DNA of 64,000 nucleotides, taken from positions 372,001 through 436,000 of the forward strand of contig CBDHHF010000025.1 of the NCBI GenBank assembly GCA_965263205.1. The letters are read 5' to 3'. This document shows positions 9,097 through 18,770 of this stretch, piece by piece. Within the stretch, counting starts at the first letter, position 1, and every line of letters starts with the position of its first letter. The DNA comes from JBCCIM01 sp965263205. GTDB taxonomy: Bacteria; Bacteroidota; Rhodothermia; Rhodothermales; JAHQVL01. Below the pieces are notes generated by a model. That model had not been told where the DNA came from. It ran no database searches and saw nothing but the letters and a program-made list of their open reading frames with translations. The position numbers were made by a program, and so were the translations under genes.

Positions 9097-10272
9097 TCAA
9101 TAATCAAAAACATCGCGCAATATTAATTCACGATATGTTATGTTTTCCATCGAAAGTAACGTACCAATTGGCTGCATTAATTGTGTACTTCCATAACCAG
9201 GCACACTCAATGGATGCCCTGCGCGCCATCGGTTAAAATAACTGCGAATAAATACACTTTCTGGCACTAGCGGTAACTGTGCTACATTGGATGCAAACAC
9301 GTTTATTTGCTGATTACGCATCAAATAAAACTCAACATTGGAAGTATAAAAGGTATGCACTTCCAATTCCATTTCTTTTAGGTATGCTGCAATAGCAGGC
9401 AATGCGGCTGATCCAGCAAAATTACCCACAACAGGTATCACCCTGTTTTCTTCCTGCATTGTCTTCAATCGCTGAAAATAAACTTCAGCAGCAAGAAAGC
9501 TCTCATATTCCCCCGAAAGGGTGGTTTCTGTTGCCAATTGAGCATATGTAGGATAATAGGACTGAGGGGCTCTGCCATGGCTGGTAAATCGCAGTGCCGG
9601 CCCCTGTGCAATGAATTCAGCATGGATCTGCGCAATTTTAACAAAATCAGCGTCTACTAACGCCACACCTGACTGCCGCACTTGTTGTAATACCGCATCA
9701 CGGATAGCTTCTTGTACGCCAACTTCCAATTTTTCAGCCTCAGACACCATCTCGAGCAATGCCGGGGCAGTTAATGCGGTGGCGGCTTCATTTTCAGCAT
9801 AGGCAGCGCGTGCAAACAGATTTCTCAAAAATGCCACGCGATTATCCGACAATTCAAAAAGCGCCTTAAAGAACAGATGCGTGAGCATGTTGTCTCTTCG
9901 GATATCTAAAATGATGGCAAGCTCAGGTTCTAGATGCGCGATATAGGAGAAGTTTTGATCTGGCCCAACGCCCAGGTACGCACCACCTGTTAATCCAAGC
10001 TGGTTCAGTCGTGGAATAACATGCAAATACGACGACTCGTTGGAAATCAGATTGTCTGTATCAAAGTAGCCTCCATCGCCGGACAGTCTTTCAACGAGAA
10101 CACCAAAATCTGCTGCTGCATCAACAGCGGCACCCGCCAATGGTAACACCTGTGGAACCTCTGCCGGCTGTGCTCCACAAGCAGGGACAAAAACTATAAG
10201 CAAACCCAAGACCAGGGTTCGCAGCATCCCAACAAGGACGTGATGCAACCTGCTCGTCTTCTTTTTTTTCAT
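9097..10272 (-). CDS. LIC_10091-family lipoprotein
   Basis: The preferred start is ATG at 10272 (391 residues), which places four lysines directly before a hydrophobic segment and the lipobox-like FVPAC near residue 32; ATGs at 10296 and 10311 would only lengthen the leader. The segment LISNESSYLHVIP and the following GGAYLGVGPDQNFSYIA and LDIRRDN are the hallmarks of a conserved family annotated as LIC_10091, whose fold resembles methyltransferases but whose reaction is unknown. Here it carries a lipoprotein signal, so it should be membrane-attached outside the cytoplasm. Family name is from memory of these motifs. The metallopeptidase gene follows 30 bases later. Confidence 0.65.
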   Translation of the reverse strand: MKKKKTSRLHHVLVGMLRTLVLGLLIVFVPACGAQPAEVPQVLPLAGAAVDAAADFGVLVERLSGDGGYFDTDNLISNESSYLHVIPRLNQLGLTGGAYLGVGPDQNFSYIAHLEPELAIILDIRRDNMLTHLFFKALFELSDNRVAFLRNLFARAAYAENEAATALTAPALLEMVSEAEKLEVGVQEAIRDAVLQQVRQSGVALVDADFVKIAQIHAEFIAQGPALRFTSHGRAPQSYYPTYAQLATETTLSGEYESFLAAEVYFQRLKTMQEENRVIPVVGNFAGSAALPAIAAYLKEMELEVHTFYTSNVEFYLMRNQQINVFASNVAQLPLVPESVFIRSYFNRWRAGHPLSVPGYGSTQLMQPIGTLLSMENITYRELILRDVFDY

Positions 10273-10514
10273 GATTCCCAATTGGAGATCTGCCATCGAA
10301 TTCCGGGTCATTTACCCATCAAATATGAAGATAATATCAAGAAAATCAAGCCCTTCTCAGCCCTTAAATCGTGTAGTTATACAGCTAAAAACAGTACGCA
10401 GTGCGAGAATCGATTTCATTTTACATAAACCATTTAAAAACAATAACTTACAATAACAATAATTTCTCAAACCAGAGGCGACTTAAGTCTCAAATAAACA
10501 AATGCTTACGCGAA

Positions 10515-11741
10515 TTATAGCATTTTTCGAACATGGCTTAGCAAACGGTCAACTTCGTCGTCGGATGTATAACACGCACAGCCCGCCCGAACGAGTCCTT
10601 CATCCGAAAGACCTAGACGTTCGACAACAGTAGTTGCGTAAAAATCACCATGCGATGTGAACACCCCAACCTCAGCCAGTTGCCTGGTCACTGCTTCAGC
10701 TCGCATGCCAGATACGGTAAACGAAATTGTGGACGTTCTGGCCTGCGCTGGCCCGGGACCATACACAGTTACATGTGGCATCGCAGCAAGTTCTTGCCAC
10801 AGCCGGGTTACCTGATCGTGTCCGCGCTGATCGAGCGCTTCATAAACCAGCGCCAACCGCAAGCGCCGATCCAACGAAGGATCAGGATGTAAGTCTGCAA
10901 GGAAGTTAACAGCAGCAGCGGCACCTGCTATACCCTCATGGTTTTGCGTACCTGTTTCGAATCGCTCAGCATTTTGATTGGGCGCCGGCACCAGGCGAGC
11001 AACATCCAGTTTTTCCATCAACGCATGCCTGCCGTAAAGAATACCAACGTGTGGCCCGTAGAACTTATAAGCAGAACACGCTAGAAAATCGCAACCAAAC
11101 GCAGCAACATCGACAAGCTTATGGGGCGCATAGTGAACAGCATCAACAAACACGTAGGCGCCGGCATCATGCGCCAGGTCAGTAGCCTGCTTCACATCAT
11201 TGACCGTTCCAAGCGCGTTGGAAGCAGCACCAAACGCTATCATTTTGGTGCGAGCAGAAACCAATGATCGAAAATCATCCCAATCAATCTGACCAGATGC
11301 CGGGTCCATTTTCACCTGCTTCACTACCATGTCACGCTCTTTTGCCATCCGTCGCCAGGTATCAACATTCGCATGATGGTCGAGTTCAGTCACAATCAGT
11401 TCATCACCCGGTTGCATATCCTGACCTATAGCCCGCCCAATGTGCAGCGTAAGGCTCGTCATGTTTGCCCCAAATGCAATTTCATTCGGTTTGGCATGTA
11501 GAAAATCAGCAAACGTTTGCCTGGCCTCATCCAGCATTTGATCTGTTTCAGCACTCGCCGGATATGCCCAATGGGTATTGGCATTGTGGTTATACATGTA
11601 ATCCGTCATCGCATCACCCACCACACGAGGTACCTGTGTCCCACCTGGGCCATCAAAATAGGCTACAGGATACCCATTATGTTTACGTGTTAATGCTGGG
11701 AAATGGCTACGAATTTCTGCAACAGACGCTATGCGGTTCAT
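10515..11741 (-). CDS. Cysteine desulfurase-like PLP enzyme (VC1184 subfamily)
   Basis: ATG at 11741 gives 408 residues; a TTG six codons upstream is less likely. It is a class V aminotransferase fold protein: YFDGPGGTQVP near residue 29, His122-His123, Asp200-Ala-Val-His203, and the PLP lysine Lys226 in CSAYKFYGPHVG. The loop where SufS carries its persulfide Cys instead reads TSHGDFYAT, so the sulfur-accepting Cys is missing; Cys388 and Cys390 lie elsewhere, in VRAGCACYT. This fits the VC1184-type desulfurase-like family rather than true IscS/SufS. The reaction is unknown. It is divergent from the aminotransferase gene at 11946, sharing a 204-base upstream region. Confidence 0.8.
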   Translation of the reverse strand: MNRIASVAEIRSHFPALTRKHNGYPVAYFDGPGGTQVPRVVGDAMTDYMYNHNANTHWAYPASAETDQMLDEARQTFADFLHAKPNEIAFGANMTSLTLHIGRAIGQDMQPGDELIVTELDHHANVDTWRRMAKERDMVVKQVKMDPASGQIDWDDFRSLVSARTKMIAFGAASNALGTVNDVKQATDLAHDAGAYVFVDAVHYAPHKLVDVAAFGCDFLACSAYKFYGPHVGILYGRHALMEKLDVARLVPAPNQNAERFETGTQNHEGIAGAAAAVNFLADLHPDPSLDRRLRLALVYEALDQRGHDQVTRLWQELAAMPHVTVYGPGPAQARTSTISFTVSGMRAEAVTRQLAEVGVFTSHGDFYATTVVERLGLSDEGLVRAGCACYTSDDEVDRLLSHVRKML

Positions 11742-11945
11742 AATTTTTCTTTTCTGCAAAGGGGAGCATATCTACTGGAATCTACAAACTGTTCACCTGG
11801 CATTGCATATAGAAATCGCGCTGTTTGAACTGGAAACAGAATATTTTTTCACTCAGCATCTCCAGTCCCCTGCTGATAGAAAAGTATACCAGCTAAACGG
11901 TTGCTATCTTGCCACCTCACAGCGCTTGCACCAGCCTACAGGACC

Positions 11946-13103
11946 ATGGCTTCCCAACGAATGCACCGGGTACAGGACCCAATTATCCCACATATTGCCT
12001 CTCTTATTCGAGAAAACGAAGGCACCATTTCACTGGGCCAGGGCGTAGTACACTACCCCCCACCTCAGGCAACAATAGCAAAAACAGAGCAAATCTGGAC
12101 AGATGTGCGTAACCACCTCTATGCACCAGTCTCGGGCATAGCACCGCTTAAATCGGCAATCCATGAGAAGCTAGCAATTGATAATGCAATCCAACTAACC
12201 GAAGATCACTGCCTGGTTGTAACAGCCGGCGGTAACATGGCCTTCCTAAACGCACTCTTCGCCATAACCGAGCCGGCAGACGAAATCATTTTGTTTGCGC
12301 CCTGCTATTTCAACCATGAAATGGCCATTACCATGTTAGGATGCAAACCTGTGCTCGTCCCGGTAGATGAAAATTACCAAATAGACGTTGAAGCCCTGCA
12401 ACAAGCCATCACTCCAAAAACCAGGGCGATCGTCACCAACTCGCCCAACAATCCAACAGGCGCTGTATACCCCGAACAGGTTTTACGCCGCATAAACGAG
12501 ATTTGCAGACAAGAGTCTATCTTTCATATCAGCGACGAAGCTTACGAATACTTCACGTATGGCGGTACGCCACATTTCTCACCAGGCAGCATTGCAGATA
12601 GCGCTATGCATACCATTTCTATCTATTCCCTGTCAAAATCATACGGCTTTGCCGGCTGGCGTATCGGCTACATGGTAGCACCAAAATCACTACAACTGGC
12701 CATCGAAAAGGCGCAGGATACTAACCTGATCAATGCTACGGTTGTCAGCCAGTTTGCTGCTATAGGTGCTCTTGAAACAGGTGCTGCCTATCCGCGCTCA
12801 TTCTTAAACGGATTAGAAGAAGTGCGCCATCAAGCAGTCTCGCAACTGGCCAGCATCGCGCATAAATGCACAACACCACAGACAAATGGTGCGTTTTACC
12901 TGTTTCTAAAAATTAACACGGATATGCACGCGCTACAGCTAGCCGAAGCACTCATCAAACAGCACAAAGTAGCCGTCATCCCAGGCACAGCATTTGGAAT
13001 GGACGATGGATGTTATCTCCGGGTGGCCTACGGTGCGCTACAGAAAAAAACGGTTGAAGCTGGTGTGCGCCGGCTTGTCGAAGGACTCGACGCGTTGGTC
13101 TAA
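11946..13103 (+). CDS. Class I/II pyridoxal-phosphate aminotransferase
   Basis: The ATG at 11946 gives 385 residues; a TTG at 11901 would add 15 non-conserved residues. Fold type I signatures are complete: TAGGNMAF phosphate-binding region, NSPNNPTGA (Asn169), DEAYEYF (Asp197), PLP lysine Lys231 in SLSKSYGFAGWRIGY, and the substrate-carboxylate Arg in YLRVAYG near the end. It belongs with aspartate/aromatic or kynurenine-type aminotransferases; the substrate cannot be told from sequence. Its TAA abuts the stop of the convergent hydratase gene with no spacer. Confidence 0.85.
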   Translation: MASQRMHRVQDPIIPHIASLIRENEGTISLGQGVVHYPPPQATIAKTEQIWTDVRNHLYAPVSGIAPLKSAIHEKLAIDNAIQLTEDHCLVVTAGGNMAFLNALFAITEPADEIILFAPCYFNHEMAITMLGCKPVLVPVDENYQIDVEALQQAITPKTRAIVTNSPNNPTGAVYPEQVLRRINEICRQESIFHISDEAYEYFTYGGTPHFSPGSIADSAMHTISIYSLSKSYGFAGWRIGYMVAPKSLQLAIEKAQDTNLINATVVSQFAAIGALETGAAYPRSFLNGLEEVRHQAVSQLASIAHKCTTPQTNGAFYLFLKINTDMHALQLAEALIKQHKVAVIPGTAFGMDDGCYLRVAYGALQKKTVEAGVRRLVEGLDALV

Positions 13104-13853
13104 TTACTTGCCAAGTCGTGCAACCAGCGCTTGCATCGCCTGCTGGGTCTCCTCTTCATACCACCCATCGACAAAACGCTCAATATCACGGTCACCCATT
13201 TCATCAAAAAGCGCGATGAGATCGGCCCGCGCTATGGCGCGCGTCGACAACATGGCCCTGGGTGGCAATTTCAGCAGGCTATTACACCAGGCCACCGCAT
13301 CTTGTACAACGGCTTCAGGTGTATCGACCAATGTGTCTACTAATCCGACTTCGTGGGCTTCCTCGGCTAACATCAATTTGCCGGCGGTCATCAACAATGC
13401 CCCCTTCCTGGGTCCAGTGAGTCGCATCATGGCACGCTGAATGGTTTCAGGCACGGTAAGTCCAACCTGCACTTCATTCAATCCGGCCCGGTATTTACCC
13501 CGGCACATCACCCGGTAATCGGCAAAAATTGCAAGCACCGTCCCGCCGGCGGGACTATGCCCTGTCATGGCACATGCAACAGGCACAGCACAACGCGCAA
13601 TGGTCTCCATCGCCTTAAAAAGAGAAGCAAGAAAGACAGATGTCTCCTGGCGATCAAGCTGTAGCAGAGCTGGAACATCCAGGCCGGCACTAAACATGCC
13701 AGACTGCCCGGATATTACCAGTGCACGCGCCTCCTTTTCGCCTCGCTGAATGCCCTCCATCAGCATCTCAAGCATCGCAAGATTGAGTGCATTTACAGGT
13801 GGGCGATTTATCCGCAATTCCAGTACATCGCCGTGTTCTATTTTATCAAGCAT
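13104..13853 (-). CDS. Enoyl-CoA hydratase/isomerase family protein
   Basis: 249 residues of crotonase fold with ATG at 13853. The oxyanion-hole segments are visible: FSAGLDVPALL (about 53-63) and the TGHSPAGGTVLA region (about 98-110), followed by GLNEVQVGLTVPE. Where classical enoyl-CoA hydratases carry two catalytic glutamates, the second (GNEV-like position, Glu in LNEVQVG) is present but the first region reads SPAGG, so it may act as an isomerase of the dodecenoyl-CoA isomerase type. It converges directly with the upstream aminotransferase. Confidence 0.8.
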   Translation of the reverse strand: MLDKIEHGDVLELRINRPPVNALNLAMLEMLMEGIQRGEKEARALVISGQSGMFSAGLDVPALLQLDRQETSVFLASLFKAMETIARCAVPVACAMTGHSPAGGTVLAIFADYRVMCRGKYRAGLNEVQVGLTVPETIQRAMMRLTGPRKGALLMTAGKLMLAEEAHEVGLVDTLVDTPEAVVQDAVAWCNSLLKLPPRAMLSTRAIARADLIALFDEMGDRDIERFVDGWYEEETQQAMQALVARLGK

Positions 13854-14489
13854 CTCTGTTTACGTTTTCGCACGACAGCCCCTTCTTAGCCCATGCGTAA
13901 TAGTTATGTCGAATAGCACCAATTCAGAATACAGAATCGATACGTATAAATACCACACAGCATCAACAGATTCCAGCGCCTTTCATGCTACCAACTGGTA
14001 ATCTAATACCCTGGATGTCTGTTTATGTAGTTGTTTTAAAGCAAATACTTAAGTTAATACATACTAACTATTAGCGCACATATACTTAGGCATATTTACC
14101 TACACCAACACATACAAATTGACCACTAACCCAAAACAGAAGAAGTTCTCCACATGTAGTTTTGCAAAGGCATCGTGTTAACCAGTGGGTCTAAAATGCG
14201 CGCATCGTATTGCGGCAAGGTGAGCCATGTTTAATCAAAAAACGGTATTAATAACATAAGGTCATGCTGTCCAATGACTGAACCATTGCCTCCGGCATCG
14301 CATGACAACGACTGAACAGGGCACGGGTCGCGGATTATTCTTAAGTTAGGGCCACCCGCAAGATACCGACACCCCGTGCAGCCCTGATGCACGAAGCATA
14401 CTGAGACTGCATCTGTAATTCCCAACGCAGTCCTGCATGCACGACATGCTAAAAGATGACTGATTGGTTCGTCACCAATTCATCCATCG
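13854..14489. other. 636-bp intergenic region, A/T-rich, no gene recognised
   Basis: Divergent promoter region between the hydratase (minus) and the GAF-type kinase (plus). The part from about 14020 to 14130 is notably A/T-rich with several TA-rich boxes that could hold promoters. The only open frame above 60 codons (minus strand, 14231-14425) begins with TTG and looks like chance. No RNA gene or repeat was recognised. Confidence 0.5.
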
Positions 14490-16520
14490 ATGATGAAAAA
14501 ACCACCACATCAAGCAGAACGCGCTGATCTTATATCAGAACTTGCCGCAACCAAAGAACGGCTTGCGCAAGCTGAGCACATGCTGCAAGTTGAAGAGTCG
14601 TTGGACCGCATCCGGCTCAGGACCATGCAGATGCGTAGCAGTGAAGAAATGGCCGAACTCATTGCCCTTGTGTTTGAAGAACTTCTGGGCCTCGGATTCG
14701 ACAACCAGACGTGTGCGCTTGCTATCATCGATCCGGAAACGGAAGATAGTGAGGTATGGCGGTATAGCGAAAATGGGCAACGCGTGGGAGAAAGCTTTTA
14801 CGTGCCGGCATTCGATCATCCTGTATATAACAACATTATCCGGGGATGGCGCGACCAGTCTGCTTTTGTGGTTATCGATCTCAAAGATAATATCCTGCAA
14901 AGCTACTATAAGCACCTCTTCACCCACTCAGAATACAGCCAGTTACCTGTTGAACGCCAGAAAGCGTTGCTCAGTATGCCACAGATCGTGTGGACCATGG
15001 TTTTCATGAAGCATGGCTCTCTTGCTGTAGTAGATTATGGCCTCACCGCACGCGCGCTCGATGAAAATCGAATCGCCATTCTTCGCAAAATGGCCAACAC
15101 CTTCGAGCTGACGTATACAAGGCTACTCGATTTACAGGAAGCCGAAAAAAGGGCAAACATCGCGCAAAAAGATGCCTCGGTTAGCCGGCTCAGGGCTGAG
15201 ATTGTATCTATGGAGTCGACCAGCGACCTCAACAACATCAGCTCCCTGCTCTGGAACGAGCTCAGAAATGCCCGAATAACTTTCATTCGATGTGGTATCA
15301 TCCTGGTTGATGACACCAAAGCGACCCTGCAGGTTTTCCTTACTCGCAACGATGGGACAACCTTCGATCCATTTACTATTCCTTTTCGTGGGTTATCGAC
15401 ATTCCCCGAAGCCGTCAGCGCGTGGCGCACAGGCAAAGTGTATACAGATCAATGGGATCAAAACGGATACGATGCATGGGCAAAATTTCTGATCGAACAA
15501 GAGGTGATGCTACCGGAAGACAAAGATCATTTTGAAGAAGCCGTTCTGGGAGGCGCGCACCTGACGTTTGTGCCGTTTGTCTATGGCCACCTTTTTGTCG
15601 GCAGCCAACACCCATTAAAAAAAGCGCAAACTGATCACCTTGAGATGTTGGCTGCGACCTTTTCGGTTGCCTTTGCCCGGTACCACGACTTCCAGCAGTT
15701 GGAGTCAAAAAACAAAGAACTGGCGGATACCTTACAACATCTTGAGACAACACAATCCCAACTCGTGCAGTCAGAGAAACTCGCATCGTTGGGTAAACTG
15801 ACAGCCGGCATTGCGCACGAAATTAAAAACCCGCTCAATTTTGTAAATAACTTTGCCGAGATCTCCATCGAATTGGCCGAAGAGCTAGACGAAGCGTTGC
15901 AGGATGGTGAAGATGCGACAGATATCATTGACGATCTCAAACAAAATGCGCGGCATATTACCAAACACGGCCGACGTGCGGCGAGCATTGTAAACAGCAT
16001 GATGCAGCATGCAAGCGGCTCGCAAGGAACCCGCCAAGAAGTTGAATTGAATGCACTAATTGAGGAATACATTAACCTGGCCTACCATGGCATGCGCGCG
16101 CGATCGTCTACCTTCAACACATCGATTACCCAGGAATTTGACGAAAATGCCGGCACAGTAGAAATTGTACCGCAGGAAATCGGACGCGTCCTCATCAACC
16201 TCTTCAATAACGCTTTCTTTGCCATGCAGGAGAAAGTGGAAAAAGGCGACGCATCGTATAAACCTGAACTTACCGTCAAAACAAAGAAACTGGCCCGAGC
16301 CGTAGAAATTCACGTCACAGACAATGGCCCCGGAATTCCCAAACGGGTACGCGAACGCGTTTTTGAGCCCTTCTTTACCACCAAAGCAGCAGGTAGCGGA
16401 ACGGGCCTCGGGCTCTCGCTCAGTTTTGACATCATAACCCAGGGACACAACGGCACCCTCGAACTCGAAAGTACACTTGGTTCGGGTACTACGTTTAAAA
16501 TTACCCTTCCCGCTGCCTAA
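14490..16520 (+). CDS. Cytoplasmic GAF-type sensor histidine kinase
   Basis: 676 residues without membrane segments. Two GAF-like sensory regions (about 30-215 and 235-400), each introduced by a helical EESLDRIRLRTMQMRSSEEM-type or SRLRAEIVSMES linker, are followed by a coiled coil (about 405-430), the H box GIAHEIKNPLNFVNNF (His443), and a HATPase_c domain with the N box LINLFNNAFFAM, DNGPGIP and TGLGLSLSFDI. This arrangement is of the NtrB/HPK4-like type often seen in Bacteroidota; no receiver domain is attached, so its response regulator must be elsewhere. The MenH-like gene starts only 5 bases after the stop. Confidence 0.88.
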   Translation: MMKKPPHQAERADLISELAATKERLAQAEHMLQVEESLDRIRLRTMQMRSSEEMAELIALVFEELLGLGFDNQTCALAIIDPETEDSEVWRYSENGQRVGESFYVPAFDHPVYNNIIRGWRDQSAFVVIDLKDNILQSYYKHLFTHSEYSQLPVERQKALLSMPQIVWTMVFMKHGSLAVVDYGLTARALDENRIAILRKMANTFELTYTRLLDLQEAEKRANIAQKDASVSRLRAEIVSMESTSDLNNISSLLWNELRNARITFIRCGIILVDDTKATLQVFLTRNDGTTFDPFTIPFRGLSTFPEAVSAWRTGKVYTDQWDQNGYDAWAKFLIEQEVMLPEDKDHFEEAVLGGAHLTFVPFVYGHLFVGSQHPLKKAQTDHLEMLAATFSVAFARYHDFQQLESKNKELADTLQHLETTQSQLVQSEKLASLGKLTAGIAHEIKNPLNFVNNFAEISIELAEELDEALQDGEDATDIIDDLKQNARHITKHGRRAASIVNSMMQHASGSQGTRQEVELNALIEEYINLAYHGMRARSSTFNTSITQEFDENAGTVEIVPQEIGRVLINLFNNAFFAMQEKVEKGDASYKPELTVKTKKLARAVEIHVTDNGPGIPKRVRERVFEPFFTTKAAGSGTGLGLSLSFDIITQGHNGTLELESTLGSGTTFKITLPAA

Positions 16521-16525
16521 AACAC

Positions 16526-17245
16526 ATGACGCTCTGGTGTTTACATGGGAATCTACAAACCCCATCGGTCTGGGAGCGTTTTGCCACTACCTGGACATAC
16601 AAGGGACGCCCCATCGAACTCAAGTGCCCCAGTTTATGGAAAAATACAGCCACAGATTTTGACACCTGGACCGATCACTTTTGTAGCGAGGTAGCACGCC
16701 ACGATGCCCCTCAATGGTTACTCGGGTATTCACTTGGCGGCCGTCTGGCGCTGCATGCACTTCTTGCTAATCCAACCTTGTTTGCCGGTGTCATGTTGGT
16801 TGCCGCACACCCGGGACTTGAGACAAAAGGCGAGCGAGAAAAACAACTTGCCTGGGACACAGCCTGGGGCAATCGATTTTTACAGGAATCGTGGGATACG
16901 TTGTTTACTGACTGGGATGCGCTCTCCGTCTTCGATGGGATACCCAATCCAGTCGCCCGGGATACCAGTCGGTTGGATCGGCAGGCTATAGCGAATACGT
17001 TTGTCCGCTTTTCAAAAGGCCGGCAAACCAATCTACTCCCCAAACTCGCACTGCTGACAAACCCACCCGTTGTATTTATTTCCGGAGCACGCGACACACG
17101 CTATCAGGAACTGGGCAACCGTATGGCCGCGTCATGCCCCACAATACAACACCACGTTGTACCCGATGCGGGTCACCGCGTACCGTGGGAAAACCCGGCT
17201 GCCTTTGCACAAATAATTCAGGTTTTTCTAGACCAAACTCCTTAA
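16526..17245 (+). CDS. menH: Alpha/beta hydrolase, MenH-like (SHCHC synthase candidate)
   Basis: 239 residues beginning WCLHGNLQTPSVW, the oxyanion loop. The nucleophile elbow is GYSLGGRLALHALL (Ser near 69), the acid is Asp in SGARDTRY and the base His in DAGHRVPWENP. The LGYSLGGRLALH signature and overall size match 2-succinyl-6-hydroxy-2,4-cyclohexadiene-1-carboxylate synthase, which removes pyruvate in menaquinone synthesis. No other men genes are in the window, so the assignment is tentative and a general hydrolase role is possible. The 5-base gap to the upstream kinase suggests one transcript. Confidence 0.62.
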   Translation: MTLWCLHGNLQTPSVWERFATTWTYKGRPIELKCPSLWKNTATDFDTWTDHFCSEVARHDAPQWLLGYSLGGRLALHALLANPTLFAGVMLVAAHPGLETKGEREKQLAWDTAWGNRFLQESWDTLFTDWDALSVFDGIPNPVARDTSRLDRQAIANTFVRFSKGRQTNLLPKLALLTNPPVVFISGARDTRYQELGNRMAASCPTIQHHVVPDAGHRVPWENPAAFAQIIQVFLDQTP

Positions 17246-17302
17246 CATTAACACCTCAAGCCTGTTTTCGTGCACATGTGTTCCACCCATCACCCTACAA
17301 TT

Positions 17303-18055
17303 ATGAAACACTCACGCCGTCAATTCATCAAGCAATCTGCATTGGGCGCCGGCCTGGGACTTAGCCTGCCTGGTATGATGGAAGATTTAGATTTCGAAGC
17401 TTTCTCAGACGATCACAACGTGATTGTTTTTCAGGGTGACTCGATCACCGATGCGGGACGGGACAAGGAAAACCAGCAAGCAAACAGACCGCATAGCCTG
17501 GGAAATGGGTACGTAAGCCTTATCGTTTCTGAATTGCTTGGTAAGCAGCCGGCAAAAAATTGGCAGTGTTACAATCGTGGCATCAGCGGTAACAAAGTGC
17601 ACCAATTGGCAAAACGCTGGAAAGAGGACTGCATCGATTTAAAGCCCGACTTGCTGAGCATTATGATCGGGGTCAATGACTTCTGGCATACACTCACCCA
17701 CGATTATAAAGGCACCGTTGCGGTATACGAAGAAGATCTACGTAACCTGCTCGATCTGACCCTTGGCTCATTTCCCGACCTCAAGCTCATCATTGCAGAG
17801 CCCTTTGCGGTTGATGGCGGTACGGCTATCGACAATGCAAAATGGTATCCGGCGTTCAATGCTTATCGCGAAGCGGCAAAAAATATCGCAATGGACTATA
17901 ACGCCGGCTGGGTCCCTTATCAACAAATATTTGATGAAGCGCTCGAAAAGGCACCGGTTTCTTACTGGTGTCCAGATGGCGTACACCCGGCTCCTGCCGG
18001 CAACTACCTGATGGCCCAGGCCTGGTTGAAAACCTACCGGTCGATGATGAAGTAG
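17303..18055 (+). CDS. Tat-exported SGNH/GDSL hydrolase
   Basis: ATG at 17303 gives 250 residues and begins MKHSRRQFIKQSALGAG, a twin-arginine signal. The SGNH blocks follow: block I FQGDSITDAG (Ser nucleophile), block II Gly in NRGISGNKV, block III GVNDFWH (Asn) and block V DGVHPAPAG (Asp-x-x-His). It is therefore a periplasmic or surface lipase/esterase, probably removing acetyl or similar groups from carbohydrates. It belongs to the plus-strand run from 14490 onwards, 57 bases after menH-like. Confidence 0.87.
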   Translation: MKHSRRQFIKQSALGAGLGLSLPGMMEDLDFEAFSDDHNVIVFQGDSITDAGRDKENQQANRPHSLGNGYVSLIVSELLGKQPAKNWQCYNRGISGNKVHQLAKRWKEDCIDLKPDLLSIMIGVNDFWHTLTHDYKGTVAVYEEDLRNLLDLTLGSFPDLKLIIAEPFAVDGGTAIDNAKWYPAFNAYREAAKNIAMDYNAGWVPYQQIFDEALEKAPVSYWCPDGVHPAPAGNYLMAQAWLKTYRSMMK

Positions 18056-18077
18056 TCCTTAGCGAATACGCAGTAAC

Positions 18078-18770
18078 ATGCAGGCGAATACCATCGATAA
18101 AAGAACAGATTCCACTAGACTGGAAACGTTTAGCGACGCAGTGTTTGCATTCTCAGCCACGCTGCTCGTGGTTTCGCTGGAGGTACCCGAGAGTTTCCCA
18201 GATTTAATTGACGACCTGCGCGGCTTTGTTGCATTCGGACTCCGATTCGCTGCATTGCTCATGCTGTGGAGTGTACACCACGCCTACTTTCGCAGATACC
18301 CGCTGGCAGATGGACTGAACATTATCCTGAATGCCTGCCTCTTGTTTGTCATCTTGTTCTACGTGTATCCGCTTAAGTTCATGTCTGAAGGGCTTGTCAG
18401 CACGATAATGGGCAACCCGGCGAATATGGGCATGCGAAGTGTGGACGATCTGGCCCTCATGTTTATTCTGTATAGTGCGGGGTTTGTCGCAATTTTCTTC
18501 TTCGTTGCGCTAATGTATTGGCATGCGTACCACAAAAGCGCACAACTCAACTTAACATTGATTCAAAAGAAAGAAGCAGCCTTTTTCACGCGGCACTATA
18601 TGATACTGGTCGGTGTAGGTCTGCTTTCAATCATCGCAGCTATCCTGAAAATAGGTATTCAGTTTGGTGGTCCTGGCCATGTTTACATGATTTTGGGGCC
18701 ACTGTGTTACTGGCATGCCCGGCGACACACAAAAGAAGTAGCCAAATTAGACGAGCAAGAGACCCCATGA
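18078..18770 (+). CDS. TMEM175-family potassium channel-like membrane protein (DUF1211)
   Basis: 230 residues with about six hydrophobic segments. The family signature RLETFSDAVFAFSATLL lies in the first helix (about 14-30); in TMEM175 proteins this RxxxFSD motif forms part of the pore. Bacterial TMEM175 channels are tetramers with one repeat per chain, and the length here agrees. The stop overlaps the start of the next gene in an ATGA, indicating translational coupling to a secreted repeat protein of unknown function. Confidence 0.8.
   Translation: MQANTIDKRTDSTRLETFSDAVFAFSATLLVVSLEVPESFPDLIDDLRGFVAFGLRFAALLMLWSVHHAYFRRYPLADGLNIILNACLLFVILFYVYPLKFMSEGLVSTIMGNPANMGMRSVDDLALMFILYSAGFVAIFFFVALMYWHAYHKSAQLNLTLIQKKEAAFFTRHYMILVGVGLLSIIAAILKIGIQFGGPGHVYMILGPLCYWHARRHTKEVAKLDEQETP

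Noticed and set aside
14231..14425. 64-codon minus-strand frame with several Cys codons in the large intergenic region
   Set aside because: TTG start, no ribosome site, no recognisable domain; the Cys spacing suggested a peptide product but nothing supports it.
18518..18766. Long upstream extension of the DUF4177-repeat gene
   Set aside because: It lies entirely over the TMEM175 gene in another frame; the ATG at 18767 is followed at once by a good signal peptide.
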